Shown here: in pieces, positions 26,314 to 35,627 of the stretch
Position numbering within the stretch: the first letter of the stretch is position 1
How the letters are laid out: each line of letters starts with the position of its first letter
Assembly (NCBI RefSeq): GCF_004346185.1
Contig: NZ_SMAI01000001.1
Coordinates: forward strand, 186,001-250,000
Source of the DNA: Aquabacter spiritensis
GTDB lineage: Bacteria; Pseudomonadota; Alphaproteobacteria; Rhizobiales; Xanthobacteraceae
Direction: 5' to 3'
Length of the DNA: 64,000 bases
Notes under the pieces: generated by a model
Told to the model about the DNA's origin: nothing
Seen by the model: only the letters and a program-made list of their open reading frames with translations
Database searches by the model: none
Translations under genes and position numbers: made by a program

Positions 26314-27606
26314 TCAGGCTTTGGCGGGCGTGGCGTCGGCGAGATCGGGATCCGCCCGCCCGTCGAGAACCGCGGTCAGACGGTCGAGGTCGAGTTCCCC
26401 CTCCCAGCGCGCGACCACGAGGGTCGCGACAGCATTGCCGACGAAATTGGTCAGCGAACGGCATTCCGACATAAAACGATCGACGCCGAGAATCAGGGCC
26501 ATGCCGGCGACGGGGATTTCCGGCACCACCGCGAGCGTCGCCGCGAGGGTGATGAAGCCACCGCCGGTCACCGCCGCAGCCCCTTTGGAGGTGAGCATCG
26601 CAACCGCCAGGATCATCAGTTCGTGGTCGAGGGTGAGCGGGGTATTGGTCGCCTGGGCGATGAACAGGGTCGCAAGCGTCATATAGATGTTGGTGCCGTC
26701 GAGGTTGAAGGAATAGCCGGTCGGCACCACCAGCGACACCACCGAGCGCGACGCGCCCGCGCCTTCCAGCTTGCGCATGAGGGCCGGAAGCGCGCTCTCG
26801 GAAGACGACGTGCCGAGGACGATCAGCAGCTCCTCTTTGATATAGGAAAGCAATTTCAGGATGTTGAAGCCGACCAGCCGGGCAATCAGCCCGAGGACGA
26901 CAACGACGAACAAGGTCGCGGTGAGATAGAAGGTGGCGATCAGTTCGATGAGATTGGCGATCGAGGACAGGCCATAGGCGCCGATCGTAAAGGCCATCGC
27001 GCCGAAGGCGCCGACCGGTGCGGCGCGCATGACGATGGCGACAATGGCGAAGATCAGCTTCTCGGCCGTGCGGATCGCATCGAGAATTGGCGCTCCGGCC
27101 GGACCGAGCGCGGTGAGTGCGAAGCCGGTGAGCACCGCCACGAACAGGACTTGGAGAATTTCACCGGTGGCAAGCGCCCCGACCAGCGTCTCCGGAATGA
27201 TGTGCAGCAGGAAGTCGACGAAGGAACCGTGCGCGGCCTGATTGGTGAAGCTCGCCACCGCCTTGGGGTCGAGGGTCGCCGGATCCACGTTGAGCCCGGC
27301 ACCAGGCTGGACGATCTTGCCGACCACAAGCCCGATGACCAGCGCGAAGCTCGATACCAGCTCGAAATAAAGCAGCGCCTTGCCGCCCACCCGGCCGACC
27401 TTCTTCACATCTCCCATCGCGGCGATGCCCACCACCACGGTGCAGAACACCACCGGCGCGATGATCATCTTCACCAGCTTGATGAAGCCGTCCCCGAGCG
27501 GCTTCATCGCTTCGCCCAGATGCGGGAAGAAGGTGCCGATCAGCACCCCCAGAACGACCGCGATGAGCACCTGAATATAAAGAACCCGGTAGAACGGCCG
27601 CTTCAT
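26314..27606 (-). CDS. dctA: C4-dicarboxylate:cation symporter (DctA/GltP family)
   Basis: A 430-residue membrane carrier with eight to ten hydrophobic segments. Family motifs include [15 protein letters not shown], the re-entrant loop [13 protein letters not shown] and [14 protein letters not shown]. It starts [20 protein letters not shown] at 27604-27606. It would import succinate, fumarate or malate with sodium or protons. No dctBD regulators are present nearby. Confidence 0.93.
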   Translation of the reverse strand: MKRPFYRVLYIQVLIAVVLGVLIGTFFPHLGEAMKPLGDGFIKLVKMIIAPVVFCTVVVGIAAMGDVKKVGRVGGKALLYFELVSSFALVIGLVVGKIVQPGAGLNVDPATLDPKAVASFTNQAAHGSFVDFLLHIIPETLVGALATGEILQVLFVAVLTGFALTALGPAGAPILDAIRTAEKLIFAIVAIVMRAAPVGAFGAMAFTIGAYGLSSIANLIELIATFYLTATLFVVVVLGLIARLVGFNILKLLSYIKEELLIVLGTSSSESALPALMRKLEGAGASRSVVSLVVPTGYSFNLDGTNIYMTLATLFIAQATNTPLTLDHELMILAVAMLTSKGAAAVTGGGFITLAATLAVVPEIPVAGMALILGVDRFMSECRSLTNFVGNAVATLVVARWEGELDLDRLTAVLDGRADPDLADATPAKA

Positions 27607-27697
27607 GTCCCGCCCCTGCCCGCCGCGCCAGCGGCTTCCCATGCCGTTCTATGGCGCTGGAACGACGGCCATGCAACGCTTGGCGACGGGCCGGCGA

Positions 27698-27712
27698 AAA
27701 ATGCAGCATTTT
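27698..27712. promoter_or_regulatory. Perfect 15-bp inverted repeat between dctA and the YCII gene
   Basis: AAAATGC-A-GCATTTT is a perfect dyad in the 169-bp divergent region between dctA and the YCII gene, 92 bp from the former and 63 bp from the latter. It could be an operator for either. The regulator is unknown. Confidence 0.4.
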
Positions 27713-27775
27713 GCGTCGACGGCGCGTCTGGAATGGCGCTACTCGTTCGTCCTGGAGACGAACGAGGAGCCGGCC

Positions 27776-28165
27776 ATGCACTATGCGATCCTGTGCTATC
27801 ACAGCGAAGATGTCGTCTGCGCCTGGAGCAAGGAAGAGGACGACGCGGTCATGGCACGCCTGATGGTGGTACATGACCGTCTGATCCGTGAAGGGAAGCT
27901 CGGTCCGGTCGCACGCCTGTTGCCGACTTCCACCGCTACAACCCTGCGCAAGACCAGCGAACCTGCCCTCGTGATCGACGGCCCCTTCGCCGAGACCAAG
28001 GAGCAATTGCTCGGCTTCTATGTCGTGGAATGTCGCGACCTCGAAGACGCGCTCGACATCGCCCGGGAACTCGGCCGCGCCAATCCGGGCGGCTGCTACG
28101 AAATTCGACCGATCGCCGTGATGTTTCCCGGCGCCCTGTCCGCGCCGGACGCGGCGACGGCGTGA
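27776..28165 (+). CDS. YCII/DGPF-domain protein
   Basis: The protein has 129 residues: ferredoxin-like YCII fold starting MHYAILCYHSEDVV, and the family signature VIDGPFAETKEQLLGFYVV. GAGGAG precedes the ATG. Its stop overlaps the GTG start of the sigma factor gene (GTGA), so the pair is coupled. DGPF proteins are the standard genomic partners of ECF42-type sigma factors, though their biochemical role is not settled. Confidence 0.92.
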   Translation: MHYAILCYHSEDVVCAWSKEEDDAVMARLMVVHDRLIREGKLGPVARLLPTSTATTLRKTSEPALVIDGPFAETKEQLLGFYVVECRDLEDALDIARELGRANPGGCYEIRPIAVMFPGALSAPDAATA

Positions 28166-29442
28166 CCGACGTCGCCTGGATTCACGCCGCGCTCACCTCC
28201 GCCCGGCCGCAGGCCGTCGCGGCGCTGCTGCGGTATTTCCGCGACCTCGACACGGCGGAGGAAGCCTATCAGGAGGCGTGCCTGCGGGCGCTGGCGAACT
28301 GGCCGAAGAACGGCCCGCCGCGCGATCCTGCGGCCTGGCTGATCCTGGTCGGGCGCAATGCCGGCCTCGACGCGGCCCGCCGCCGCGCGCGCCAAACCGA
28401 ATTGCCGGACGAGGACAAGGTCTCGGACCTCGACGACGCGGAAGCGCAGATCGCCGAGCGACTGGACGCCTCGCATTATCGCGACGACATCCTCCGTCTG
28501 CTGTTCATCTGTTGCCATCCCGAATTGCCGGCAACCCAGCAGATCGCCCTTGCTCTCCGGGTTGTGTGCGGGCTCTCGGTGAAACAGATCGCGCGCGCCT
28601 TTCTGGTGTCCGACACGGCGATGGAGCAGCGCATCACCCGGGCCAAGGCGCGGATCGCCGCGGCGGAAGTGCCCTTCGAGGCCCCCGGTGCGATCGAGCG
28701 TGCCGAGCGGGTCGCCGCGGTGACCGCGGTCCTCTATCTGATTTTCAACGAAGGCTATTCCACCAGCGCCAGCGCACCCGAAACACGCGCCCCTCTGTGC
28801 GACGAGGCGATCCGGCTGTCCCGGCTTCTATTGCGCTTGTTCCCCGCCGAGCCCGAACTGCTCGGCCTCTCGGCCTTGATGCTGCTCCAGCATGCGCGGC
28901 TCCCCGCGCGCTTCGATGCGGCCGGTGCGGTCGTGCTGCTGGAAGACCAGGACCGTGCGCGCTGGAACCGCCCCATGATCGCCGAAGGGCTCGCTTTGAT
29001 CGACAAGGCGATGCGCCACCGCCGCCCCGGGCCCTACCAGATCCAGGCCGCGGTCGCGGCGCTGCACGCGCGCGCCGCGCGCCCGCAGGACACGGACTGG
29101 ACGCAGATCGCCCTTCTCTACGGCACGCTGGAGCGCTTTCAGCCCTCGCCGGTCGTGACGTTGAACCGTGCCGTCGCGGTCTCGAAGGTCAACGGGCCGG
29201 AAGCCGCCCTCGCGCTCGTCGAGCCATTGGCGACGCCGCTCGCCGGCTATTTCCATTTTCACGGCCTGCGTGGCGCGCTGCTGCTTCAGCTCGACCGCCG
29301 GGAGGAGGCGCGCATCGCCTTCGACCGCGCCATCGCTCTCGCCAATACCGCCGCCGAGGCGGCCCATATCCGTCTCCACCTCGATCGCCTGGGGCAACCG
29401 AGCGGCGCTGTCGTCCCGGCGCCGGACCGCGCGGTGCCGTGA
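28162..29442 (+). CDS. ECF42-type RNA polymerase sigma factor with C-terminal extension
   Basis: A 426-residue protein starting at GTG 28162. Sigma region 2 (AALLRYFRDLDTAEEAYQEA) and region 4 (ALRVVCGLSVKQIARAFLVS) occupy the first 190 residues. A long helical C-terminal half with IFNEGYSTS and TPR-like repeats is the mark of the YCII-associated ECF42 group; the extension is thought to control activity in place of an anti-sigma factor. It is translationally coupled to the YCII gene. Ends at a strong hairpin shared with the convergent redoxin gene. Confidence 0.9.
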   Translation: MTDVAWIHAALTSARPQAVAALLRYFRDLDTAEEAYQEACLRALANWPKNGPPRDPAAWLILVGRNAGLDAARRRARQTELPDEDKVSDLDDAEAQIAERLDASHYRDDILRLLFICCHPELPATQQIALALRVVCGLSVKQIARAFLVSDTAMEQRITRAKARIAAAEVPFEAPGAIERAERVAAVTAVLYLIFNEGYSTSASAPETRAPLCDEAIRLSRLLLRLFPAEPELLGLSALMLLQHARLPARFDAAGAVVLLEDQDRARWNRPMIAEGLALIDKAMRHRRPGPYQIQAAVAALHARAARPQDTDWTQIALLYGTLERFQPSPVVTLNRAVAVSKVNGPEAALALVEPLATPLAGYFHFHGLRGALLLQLDRREEARIAFDRAIALANTAAEAAHIRLHLDRLGQPSGAVVPAPDRAVP

Positions 29443-29445
29443 GAC

Positions 29446-29481
29446 GAGGCGGAGCCGCCCGAGGGCGAGCGGCTCCGCCTC
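29446..29481. terminator. Bidirectional hairpin between sigma factor and redoxin genes
   Basis: GAGGCGGAGCCGC (29446-29458) pairs perfectly with GCGGCTCCGCCTC (29469-29481), with a 10-base loop. It begins three bases after the sigma-factor stop and overlaps the stop of the convergent redoxin gene. There is no U-tract on either side, so it may act as a 3' stabiliser as well as a terminator. Confidence 0.65.
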
Positions 29482-30130
29482 AGCTTCCGACATATTTGAC
29501 GCTGCACCCGTAGGGCCGGGTGACCGCGACCGGGACGGACTGCCCGGCAACCGCCGCGCGCATCGCGTCGCGGAAATAGGGCTTGGCCTTCTCGATGTCC
29601 TGGGTCCGCGTCGAGGCGATGGAATCGATGCCGCCCATATAGAGCAGCGTGCCGTCGGCACCGATGACGTACATGTGGGGCGTTGTTTGCGCACCATAAG
29701 CGCGCCCCATCTTGCCCTCCGGGTCCATCACGACCGCCGCCGGCTGCGCCTTGCGCTCGCGGGTCAGCGTGTTGGCTTCTGCCGGCGAAACGTGGCCTTG
29801 CTCGCCGGGGGCCGACGAGATGACGGTCAGCCAGACCACATTGTCCGCCTTCGCTTCCTGCTGAAGCTGCTGCATGTTCTGCGCCCCGTAATGTTTCCGC
29901 ACATAGGGGCAGTCGTGGTTGGTCCATTCCAGCACGACCACCTTGCCGCGCAGCGCGGAAAGCGTCTGGGTCTTGCCGGCGGTGTCGACCACGGAGAAGT
30001 CGGGCGCCGGTTGGCCGATCTGCGGAGCGGCGTGCGCCGCGCTCACGCCGGTCAAAGCGAGACCCGCGGCGAGCCCGCACAGGAGAAGCGCGCGGCGGCT
30101 GTGGGATTTCAGGCGTTCGGACAGCGGCAT
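29480..30130 (-). CDS. Exported redoxin/thioredoxin-like protein
   Basis: A 216-residue peroxiredoxin-like protein with a signal peptide (LLLCGLAAGLALTGVSAAHA). The fold opens PQIGQPAPDFSVVDTAGK; the active-site segment is WTNHDCPYVRKHYG, with one Cys and no CXXC. The family-typical VISSAPGEQGHV and TPHMYVIGADG follow. A further Cys is near the C-terminus (YGCSVKYVGS). AAGGAG precedes the start. It lies 21 bp downstream of the DsbD/ScsB-like gene on the same strand, which probably supplies its electrons. Confidence 0.88.
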   Translation of the reverse strand: MPLSERLKSHSRRALLLCGLAAGLALTGVSAAHAAPQIGQPAPDFSVVDTAGKTQTLSALRGKVVVLEWTNHDCPYVRKHYGAQNMQQLQQEAKADNVVWLTVISSAPGEQGHVSPAEANTLTRERKAQPAAVVMDPEGKMGRAYGAQTTPHMYVIGADGTLLYMGGIDSIASTRTQDIEKAKPYFRDAMRAAVAGQSVPVAVTRPYGCSVKYVGS

Positions 30131-30151
30131 GGAACGTCTCCTTGAGGCGGA

Positions 30152-32287
30152 TCAATGGGCGGCGCGCCGGATCTCCTCGACCAGCATCGCCTCGGTGAGA
30201 ATTGGCGGCAGAATGGCGGGCGCGCCGCCTCCGGCGGGATAAAGCGCGTAGAAGGGCAGTCCGTCGCGGCTGAAACTGCGCAGATAGGCCGTGATGCGCG
30301 GATCCTGATTGGTCCAATCGCCCTTCAGATAGGCGACCGCATTGTCCGCAAGCGCCGCCTTTACCCCCTTCGTGGACAAGGCGGTGCGCTCATTGACCAG
30401 GCAGGTGATGCACCAGGCGGCGGTCATGTTCACGAGAACCGGGCGCCCGTCGCGGCGAAGCGCAGCGAGCCGCTCCGCATCGAAGGGCTCGGCCCCGGCG
30501 GCAGCGACGGCCGCATCCGGCGCCGCGACCGCGCGCAATTGCGGCAGCAGCGCGAAGGTGCAGGCGAGCGTGGCGAGTGCGAGGCCGCGCGCCAGCAGGC
30601 CGTGCCCCCGGCTTTGCTGGGAAAGCCCGAAAATCCAGGCCGAGAACGCAATGAGGAGCGCCCCGCCGAGACCGATCAGGACACCGAAATCGCCCGCCTG
30701 CTGCACCAGGACCCACACCAGCCAGGCGGCGGAGGCATACATCGGAAACGCCATGGCCTGACGCAGCCGAACCATCCAGAGGCCTGGACGCGGCAACCGC
30801 CGCGCAAGTCGCGGCGCCAAAGCGAGCAGCGCATAAGGAGCGGCGAGGCCGAGCCCCATTGCGGCGAACAATGCCAGGCACACCACAGCCGGCGCCGCAA
30901 GCGCCGCGCCGATCGCCGCGCCCATGAAGGGCGCGGTGCAAGGTGTCGCCACCACCACGGCGAGAATTCCGGTGAAGAAGCTGCCGGCATGGCCGGGCCG
31001 TTGCGCGAGCCCCTGCCCCAACCCGGCCGTCCCGAATCCGATTTCATAGACGCCGGACAGATTGAGGCCGATCGCGAGCAGCAGCCAGCTCATGGCCGCG
31101 ACGAAGATCGGCGACTGGAACTGAAACCCCCACCCGACAGCCGCGCCGCCCGCCCGCAGCGCGAGAAGCGTGCCGGCCAGAGCGAGGAACGCGGCGATGA
31201 CGCCGAGCGTATAGACGAGCCCCGCCACGCGCACGTCCCGCAGACGGCCGCCGGAGAGGCGAGAAAGCGCCGTCGCCTTCATCGCGAGGATGGGAAACAC
31301 GCACGGCATGAGATTGAGGATCAGGCCGCCGAGAAAAGCGAACGCCGCCGCCTGCCAGAGGCTCAGTCCGCCGAGCGACGGCGCACTCCGGTCGGCCGCC
31401 CCGTCATTCGGTGCCGCTGCGCCCATGCGCGCCTGCGGGGCGATCTCGAACCAGCGCGTCGCGCCGCCGGGATCGGTCAGCGCGAGAAGCCCGGCGAGCG
31501 GCGCGTCCGGGGCGAAGGTCGGTCCGGCCGCCATGGCCAGGGTCAGTTTTCCCGGATCGAGGGTCGCGGACTGAGGCGCGGCATGGACCACCTGCCCCCA
31601 TTCGCCGGGATAAAAGAAGGCGTCCTTGACCGCATCGGGACCGAGACCGGCCCCCTCGACGGTCAGAGCGAGGGCCGACCCTTCCACCGACAAGCGGGCG
31701 TCGAACGGGCTGTTGACCGGCTGGCGCGCCGCGCTGGCTGCAAAGGCGGCTGCCACGTCCCCCGCCGCCGGCGCGGCATCGGCCGCGATCGGCAGGTCGA
31801 GCCGGAACCGGCCCTCCTCGGGAATGCATTCCTTTTCACAGACCAACCACTGCGCCTCCGCCGCGACGCCGAACGTGCCCCCAGGCACCGCCGAAGCTGG
31901 GACCGAGACGGTCATCGGCAGGACGATTTCGCGCTCATAGCCGAAGCTCGTCACCGGTCCGACCGAGAAGCGGTCCGGCCCGGGCCATGCGATCTCCCCG
32001 GCGGCGGCGCCGTCCGGCAAAGTCAGCGCGATCTCGGGCGCGGCCCCGGCATCGCCCGGATTCTTCCAATAGGTGTGCCAATGCGGCGCGAGCTTCTGGC
32101 GCAGCGCGATCCGCACCGTCCCGCCCGGCGTGACCGCATCCTGGTCGGCGATCAGCGTCACGGTGGCGCGCGGGCTGACTTGCGGTGCGCTCTCCACCGC
32201 CCCGGCTGGGCGCGGCGATGCGAGGGCAAAAACCGCGAGCAGGGCGGTGCAGACCAAGCCGCGCAGAAAGTCCAAACCCGATGTCAC
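30152..32287 (-). CDS. DsbD/ScsB-family membrane thiol reductase
   Basis: The protein has 711 residues starting at GTG (32285-32287, GGAG six bases upstream). Order: signal peptide, a long N-terminal periplasmic domain with WHTYWKNPGDAG and the Cys pair CEKEC, a membrane domain with LNLMPCVFPILAMKA and ATPCTAPFMG, and a C-terminal thioredoxin domain with AAWCITC. The N-terminal domain and motif WHTYW are those of the ScsB branch rather than classical DsbD. With the exported redoxin it forms a second transmembrane reducing system in this window, distinct from dsbD at 7.3-9.2 kb. Confidence 0.88.
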   Translation of the reverse strand: MTSGLDFLRGLVCTALLAVFALASPRPAGAVESAPQVSPRATVTLIADQDAVTPGGTVRIALRQKLAPHWHTYWKNPGDAGAAPEIALTLPDGAAAGEIAWPGPDRFSVGPVTSFGYEREIVLPMTVSVPASAVPGGTFGVAAEAQWLVCEKECIPEEGRFRLDLPIAADAAPAAGDVAAAFAASAARQPVNSPFDARLSVEGSALALTVEGAGLGPDAVKDAFFYPGEWGQVVHAAPQSATLDPGKLTLAMAAGPTFAPDAPLAGLLALTDPGGATRWFEIAPQARMGAAAPNDGAADRSAPSLGGLSLWQAAAFAFLGGLILNLMPCVFPILAMKATALSRLSGGRLRDVRVAGLVYTLGVIAAFLALAGTLLALRAGGAAVGWGFQFQSPIFVAAMSWLLLAIGLNLSGVYEIGFGTAGLGQGLAQRPGHAGSFFTGILAVVVATPCTAPFMGAAIGAALAAPAVVCLALFAAMGLGLAAPYALLALAPRLARRLPRPGLWMVRLRQAMAFPMYASAAWLVWVLVQQAGDFGVLIGLGGALLIAFSAWIFGLSQQSRGHGLLARGLALATLACTFALLPQLRAVAAPDAAVAAAGAEPFDAERLAALRRDGRPVLVNMTAAWCITCLVNERTALSTKGVKAALADNAVAYLKGDWTNQDPRITAYLRSFSRDGLPFYALYPAGGGAPAILPPILTEAMLVEEIRRAAH

Positions 32288-32477
32288 GCACGTCTCCGGG
32301 CTGCTCTTCGCCTTAGGTAAGGATGCCCGTTTTGCGCCCCGCCGCAATGGCAGCCCCCCTTTGCGTCCGGCTTCCCAATTCGGCACCCTCTACATAAATA
32401 CACTTCATTTCAATTACTTAGATCGCACCAACGAGGGTTGGGCGGGGATCCGCGGCGATGCACAATGGCGTGAAGGC

Positions 32478-33239
32478 TCAGTCCTGCGCCGGACGGCGCA
32501 GCAGATAGGTGTCCATGATCCAGCCGTGGCGCGCACGCGCCGCCCGGCGCAGGCTCAGGATCTCGTCCTTCACCGCGCCGAGCGGTCCGCTGACGAGGAT
32601 TTCGTCCGGCGTTCCGAGATAGGCGCCCCAATAGATGTCGCAGTCGGGCGCGTCGAGCGCGGCGAAGGCTTCCTCGCCGTCGAGCATCACCACGACGCTT
32701 CCGTCCGCCTCCGGAAAATCGGCCCCGAGCCGCCGGCCGGTCGTGATGAGGACGGGTTCGCCGATGCCGTTGAGCGCGATCCGGTGCTGCGCGGCGAGCG
32801 ACTGGACGGCGCTGATGCCGGGGATTACTTCAATCTCGACCGGACTGCCTTTGGCCCGCACGCGCTCGATGATGCGCAGCGTGCTGTCATAAAGTGCGGG
32901 ATCGCCCCAGACGAGAAACGCGCCCCATTCCCCGGCGCCGAGATGGGCGGCAAACAGCGCTTCGTACCCTTCGGCGAGTTGCGCATGCCAATCGTCGACG
33001 CCGGCGCGATACCCTTCGGCCAAGACGGCACGCCGCGGGATCTCGTACGGCACGTAGCGGGTGCCCGCGCGGTGCACATGGCGGGCACAGATGTCGTGGC
33101 GCACCTGGCGCAGCGCGGTCTTTTCGGCGCCCTTGTCCGGGACGAAGACGACGTCGGCGCGGTTGAGTGCCTCGACCGCCTGGACGGTGAGGTGGTCGGG
33201 GTGGCCGGCGCCGATGCCGATGATCAGGATCCTGTACAT
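32478..33239 (-). CDS. cobF: Precorrin-6A synthase (deacetylating)
   Basis: A 253-residue tetrapyrrole methylase. It has the GIGAGHPDHLT loop at the N-terminus, the SAM site region LVWGDPALYDST, and EVIPGISAVQSLAAQ. CobF methylates C-1 of precorrin-5 with loss of acetate in aerobic cobalamin synthesis. GAGGGGG precedes the ATG at 33237-33239. No other cob genes occur in the window, and no B12-box was seen in the 178-bp leader, so this gene is separated from its pathway. Confidence 0.92.
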   Translation of the reverse strand: MYRILIIGIGAGHPDHLTVQAVEALNRADVVFVPDKGAEKTALRQVRHDICARHVHRAGTRYVPYEIPRRAVLAEGYRAGVDDWHAQLAEGYEALFAAHLGAGEWGAFLVWGDPALYDSTLRIIERVRAKGSPVEIEVIPGISAVQSLAAQHRIALNGIGEPVLITTGRRLGADFPEADGSVVVMLDGEEAFAALDAPDCDIYWGAYLGTPDEILVSGPLGAVKDEILSLRRAARARHGWIMDTYLLRRPAQD

Positions 33240-33310
33240 GCCCCCTCGCCACTTGGGCGTCGCGCGGATCCCGCCCGGCGACGGCCCTTCGCGGCGTCAT
33301 AGCATGCGCG

Positions 33311-33358
33311 CCGCCTCCCCGCGCAACGCGGAGGCGGGGCCGCCCGTTCGGGGCGGCC
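33311..33358. terminator. Two adjacent GC-rich hairpins between the collar gene and cobF
   Basis: CCGCCTCC (33311-33318) pairs with GGAGGCGG (33330-33337), and GGCCGCCC (33338-33345) pairs with GGGCGGCC (33351-33358). Both stems are perfect 8-mers and directly abut each other. They lie about 60 bp beyond the stop of the collar gene and 70 bp before cobF, so they could end the collar transcript. No T-run follows. Confidence 0.5.
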
Positions 33359-33417
33359 GCGCGCCGGGTGCCGAAGCACCGCCGCGCCACCGTGGGGCGG
33401 CGACGCGGCGCTCGACG

Positions 33418-35346
33418 TCACTCTGCGACGATTTCCTTGTCCGAGGCCGGGTCCTCCGATGGATTTTTCTCGTCCGCCTGTGTTTCGGGGTGCTTTCCTG
33501 CGGGCATCGGGTATTCGCCGTCGACGCAGATGCAATAGCGCAAACCGAGAACCGGCTGGCGGTTCTCGTGCCCGTTCCCGCCGCCCGCCGCGGCGAGCGT
33601 CAGGGATGCCAGGGTCGTATTGACCACCGCATCCTTTCGGAAATCGAACTGGGAATCCGTGCGGGACAGAACGGCGGTGTTGGCCGGCTCGTCGAGCAGT
33701 TGGGACTGGTCCAAGGTATATTGCGTCACGATGCGGTGGGTGTGGCGCGGCATCGTGGCGATCGTGAGCGTCACCGTTTCGGTGCCCCAGACATCGCCCC
33801 TTTCGTGGTTCGTCAATCTGGGCCCCTCCCCGGTGCCGACGACGATGCGGTTGCACAAATTCGGCAGAGCGAAGGTCGTCTTGCCGTCTCCGCCGAACTT
33901 GTTGCCGATGACGGCGAACAAGGCCTGATACTGCCCGACGGGAAGAAGCATCCCGTCGCACGCCATCCAGCCGGGCGGCAGCCTGAAATAGGGAAATGCG
34001 CGCACCTCGCCGGTCAGCGCTTCATCGTCTTGTCCCTGTTTTAACCGATGATGGCGTTTTTTGTGGCGAGGCGCCGACTTTCCGGGCGCCGGGAACAGGC
34101 CCATCAAAGCGATCATGTAGGTGAGCGCCATCGCCGGCATGCTATTGGGGTGAGAACCGGAGCCGCCGGCTGGCTCCACCGCATCCGCGTCGAGCTTGGC
34201 GACCGTGTTTGTCTCTGCGTCCGCGATATAGAGCCCATCCACCGGGTCCACCGGGGCCACCTTGGCGAGCACCGCGCCGTTGGGGGTCATCGTGGTCGCC
34301 GCCGATGTGGTCGCCTGGAAGGCGTGGGTGTGCTTCGCCAGTTTCGCGACCGCAGTTTCCTCCCCGAACATCCCGCCGAGAACCCGCAGGGTGAGCCCGA
34401 TGCCCTGCCCGACGCCTACCGGAACCCGGGACCGGAGATCTGGAATGGCGAAGGTTTTATTGCCGTCGCCGCCCCAAGTCGTCCCAAGCAGCGCGTAAAG
34501 AGCCTGATGTTCGTTGATGGAGAGGAGGGTCCCATCGCAGACATGCCAGTCTCCCGGCACCCTCTCGCCTGCGAACAGACGGACCTCGCCGAAATATTGA
34601 TCCGAAGTGGTCTGCTTGACTTTCACGTCTTCCGGCTCGGAACTCTTCACAGGCTCGATCGCGTCCTCGGGCATGAGGACTTCTTCGATCTTGAGACCAT
34701 CCTCGGCGGTGAGCCCGTCCTCGGTCGCGACACCCTCCGCAACCGCCTCGCCCTCCTGCTTTCCGGCAGTTGGCGGTGGCAAGCCATCGGAGCTCGGATA
34801 ATAGCCGGACACCACAAGGCAGAAGTTCAGCGCGGCGCTGGGCTGGATATTGTTATGGGGAAGGGAGTCGCCTGGCTCGGTCGAAACCGTGGAGGATGCG
34901 AGGGAGACCAAGGTCGACGCGGCCCCTGCGGCATCCGCATAGATCGGGATCGGCTGGTGGGTCTGGGTGGCACTCACGCGCGGCGAGGCGAGATTGGTGT
35001 CCTTTCCGAAAGGGGCATTTCCGTCCCCATCGGTGGCTTGGAGGAGGTGCGTGTGGGCGGGCAATTGGCCCTCGACGAGCGTGACCGTCTCCACCCCAGC
35101 CATGTCCCCGAGCCGATAGACGCCGGTCTTGGCGTCCGTATTGGCCTGCACTTGGGCGCCGACCACGGCGCGCCCGCGCAGATCGGGAAGTTTGAATTTC
35201 ACATTGGGCGTGCCCCCGAAGGTCAGCCCCAGGAGCGAATACAGCGCCTGATTTTGATTGATCATCAACTCCCTCCCGGCACAGGCCTCAAAGCCTGCCG
35301 GGACCTGCGTAAAGGCAAACAGCCGAATTTCCCCGAGCCAAGACAT
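33418..35346 (-). CDS. Protein of three tandem phage-tail-collar (MdpB-like) domains
   Basis: A 642-residue protein with no signal peptide. Three homologous units are seen. Each opens GE(I/V)R.F......P.G...C.G (near residues 5, 255 and 445), continues with a QAL(Y/F)(A/S)(L/V)(L/I)G..(F/W)GG segment, then a LP(D/N)L..R..VG collar motif, and closes with a (H/N)N..(Q/M)P...L.(F/Y)... segment. Such domains occur in tail-fibre collars and in bacterial microcystin-dependent MdpB-like proteins, normally about 170-190 residues with one unit per protein. Linker 1 is strongly acidic (many Glu), linker 2 strongly basic (PRHKKRHHRLKQ), and the C-tail acidic again. GGGGGGA precedes the ATG at 35344-35346. 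No phage genes are near, so a prophage origin is not supported. Confidence 0.85.
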   Translation of the reverse strand: MSWLGEIRLFAFTQVPAGFEACAGRELMINQNQALYSLLGLTFGGTPNVKFKLPDLRGRAVVGAQVQANTDAKTGVYRLGDMAGVETVTLVEGQLPAHTHLLQATDGDGNAPFGKDTNLASPRVSATQTHQPIPIYADAAGAASTLVSLASSTVSTEPGDSLPHNNIQPSAALNFCLVVSGYYPSSDGLPPPTAGKQEGEAVAEGVATEDGLTAEDGLKIEEVLMPEDAIEPVKSSEPEDVKVKQTTSDQYFGEVRLFAGERVPGDWHVCDGTLLSINEHQALYALLGTTWGGDGNKTFAIPDLRSRVPVGVGQGIGLTLRVLGGMFGEETAVAKLAKHTHAFQATTSAATTMTPNGAVLAKVAPVDPVDGLYIADAETNTVAKLDADAVEPAGGSGSHPNSMPAMALTYMIALMGLFPAPGKSAPRHKKRHHRLKQGQDDEALTGEVRAFPYFRLPPGWMACDGMLLPVGQYQALFAVIGNKFGGDGKTTFALPNLCNRIVVGTGEGPRLTNHERGDVWGTETVTLTIATMPRHTHRIVTQYTLDQSQLLDEPANTAVLSRTDSQFDFRKDAVVNTTLASLTLAAAGGGNGHENRQPVLGLRYCICVDGEYPMPAGKHPETQADEKNPSEDPASDKEIVAE

Positions 35347-35627
35347 GGTCGTCCCCCCATTGGCGGCCGTTTTCCGATCGCGCGCCGGCCGGCCATGCAT
35401 CTCTCCGCGCCACCGCAACTTATCCGGTCTTATTGCGACCGGACAATCGCTGATCTCGCGGTTTGCGTGCGAAATATTAGTGTCGATTGGAGGGCTGCAG
35501 GACCGCTCGCGGCGAGGGCTCATCGTCTGCGAACGCTTGCATCGCCCGACCCTTCTCCGGCTGAAGGATACTTGGAAGCGGTCGCGCCGTCTGCTACCAT
35601 TGCGTGCGGAGAAGGGGGAGATGACCT

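Noticed and set aside
33240-33417. Cobalamin riboswitch in the leader of cobF
   Set aside because: Hairpins are present but no B12-box-like conserved segment was found, and the leader is shorter than such riboswitches.
33418-35346. Prophage tail module
   Set aside because: The collar domains stand alone; no capsid, terminase, integrase or tail tube genes lie nearby.
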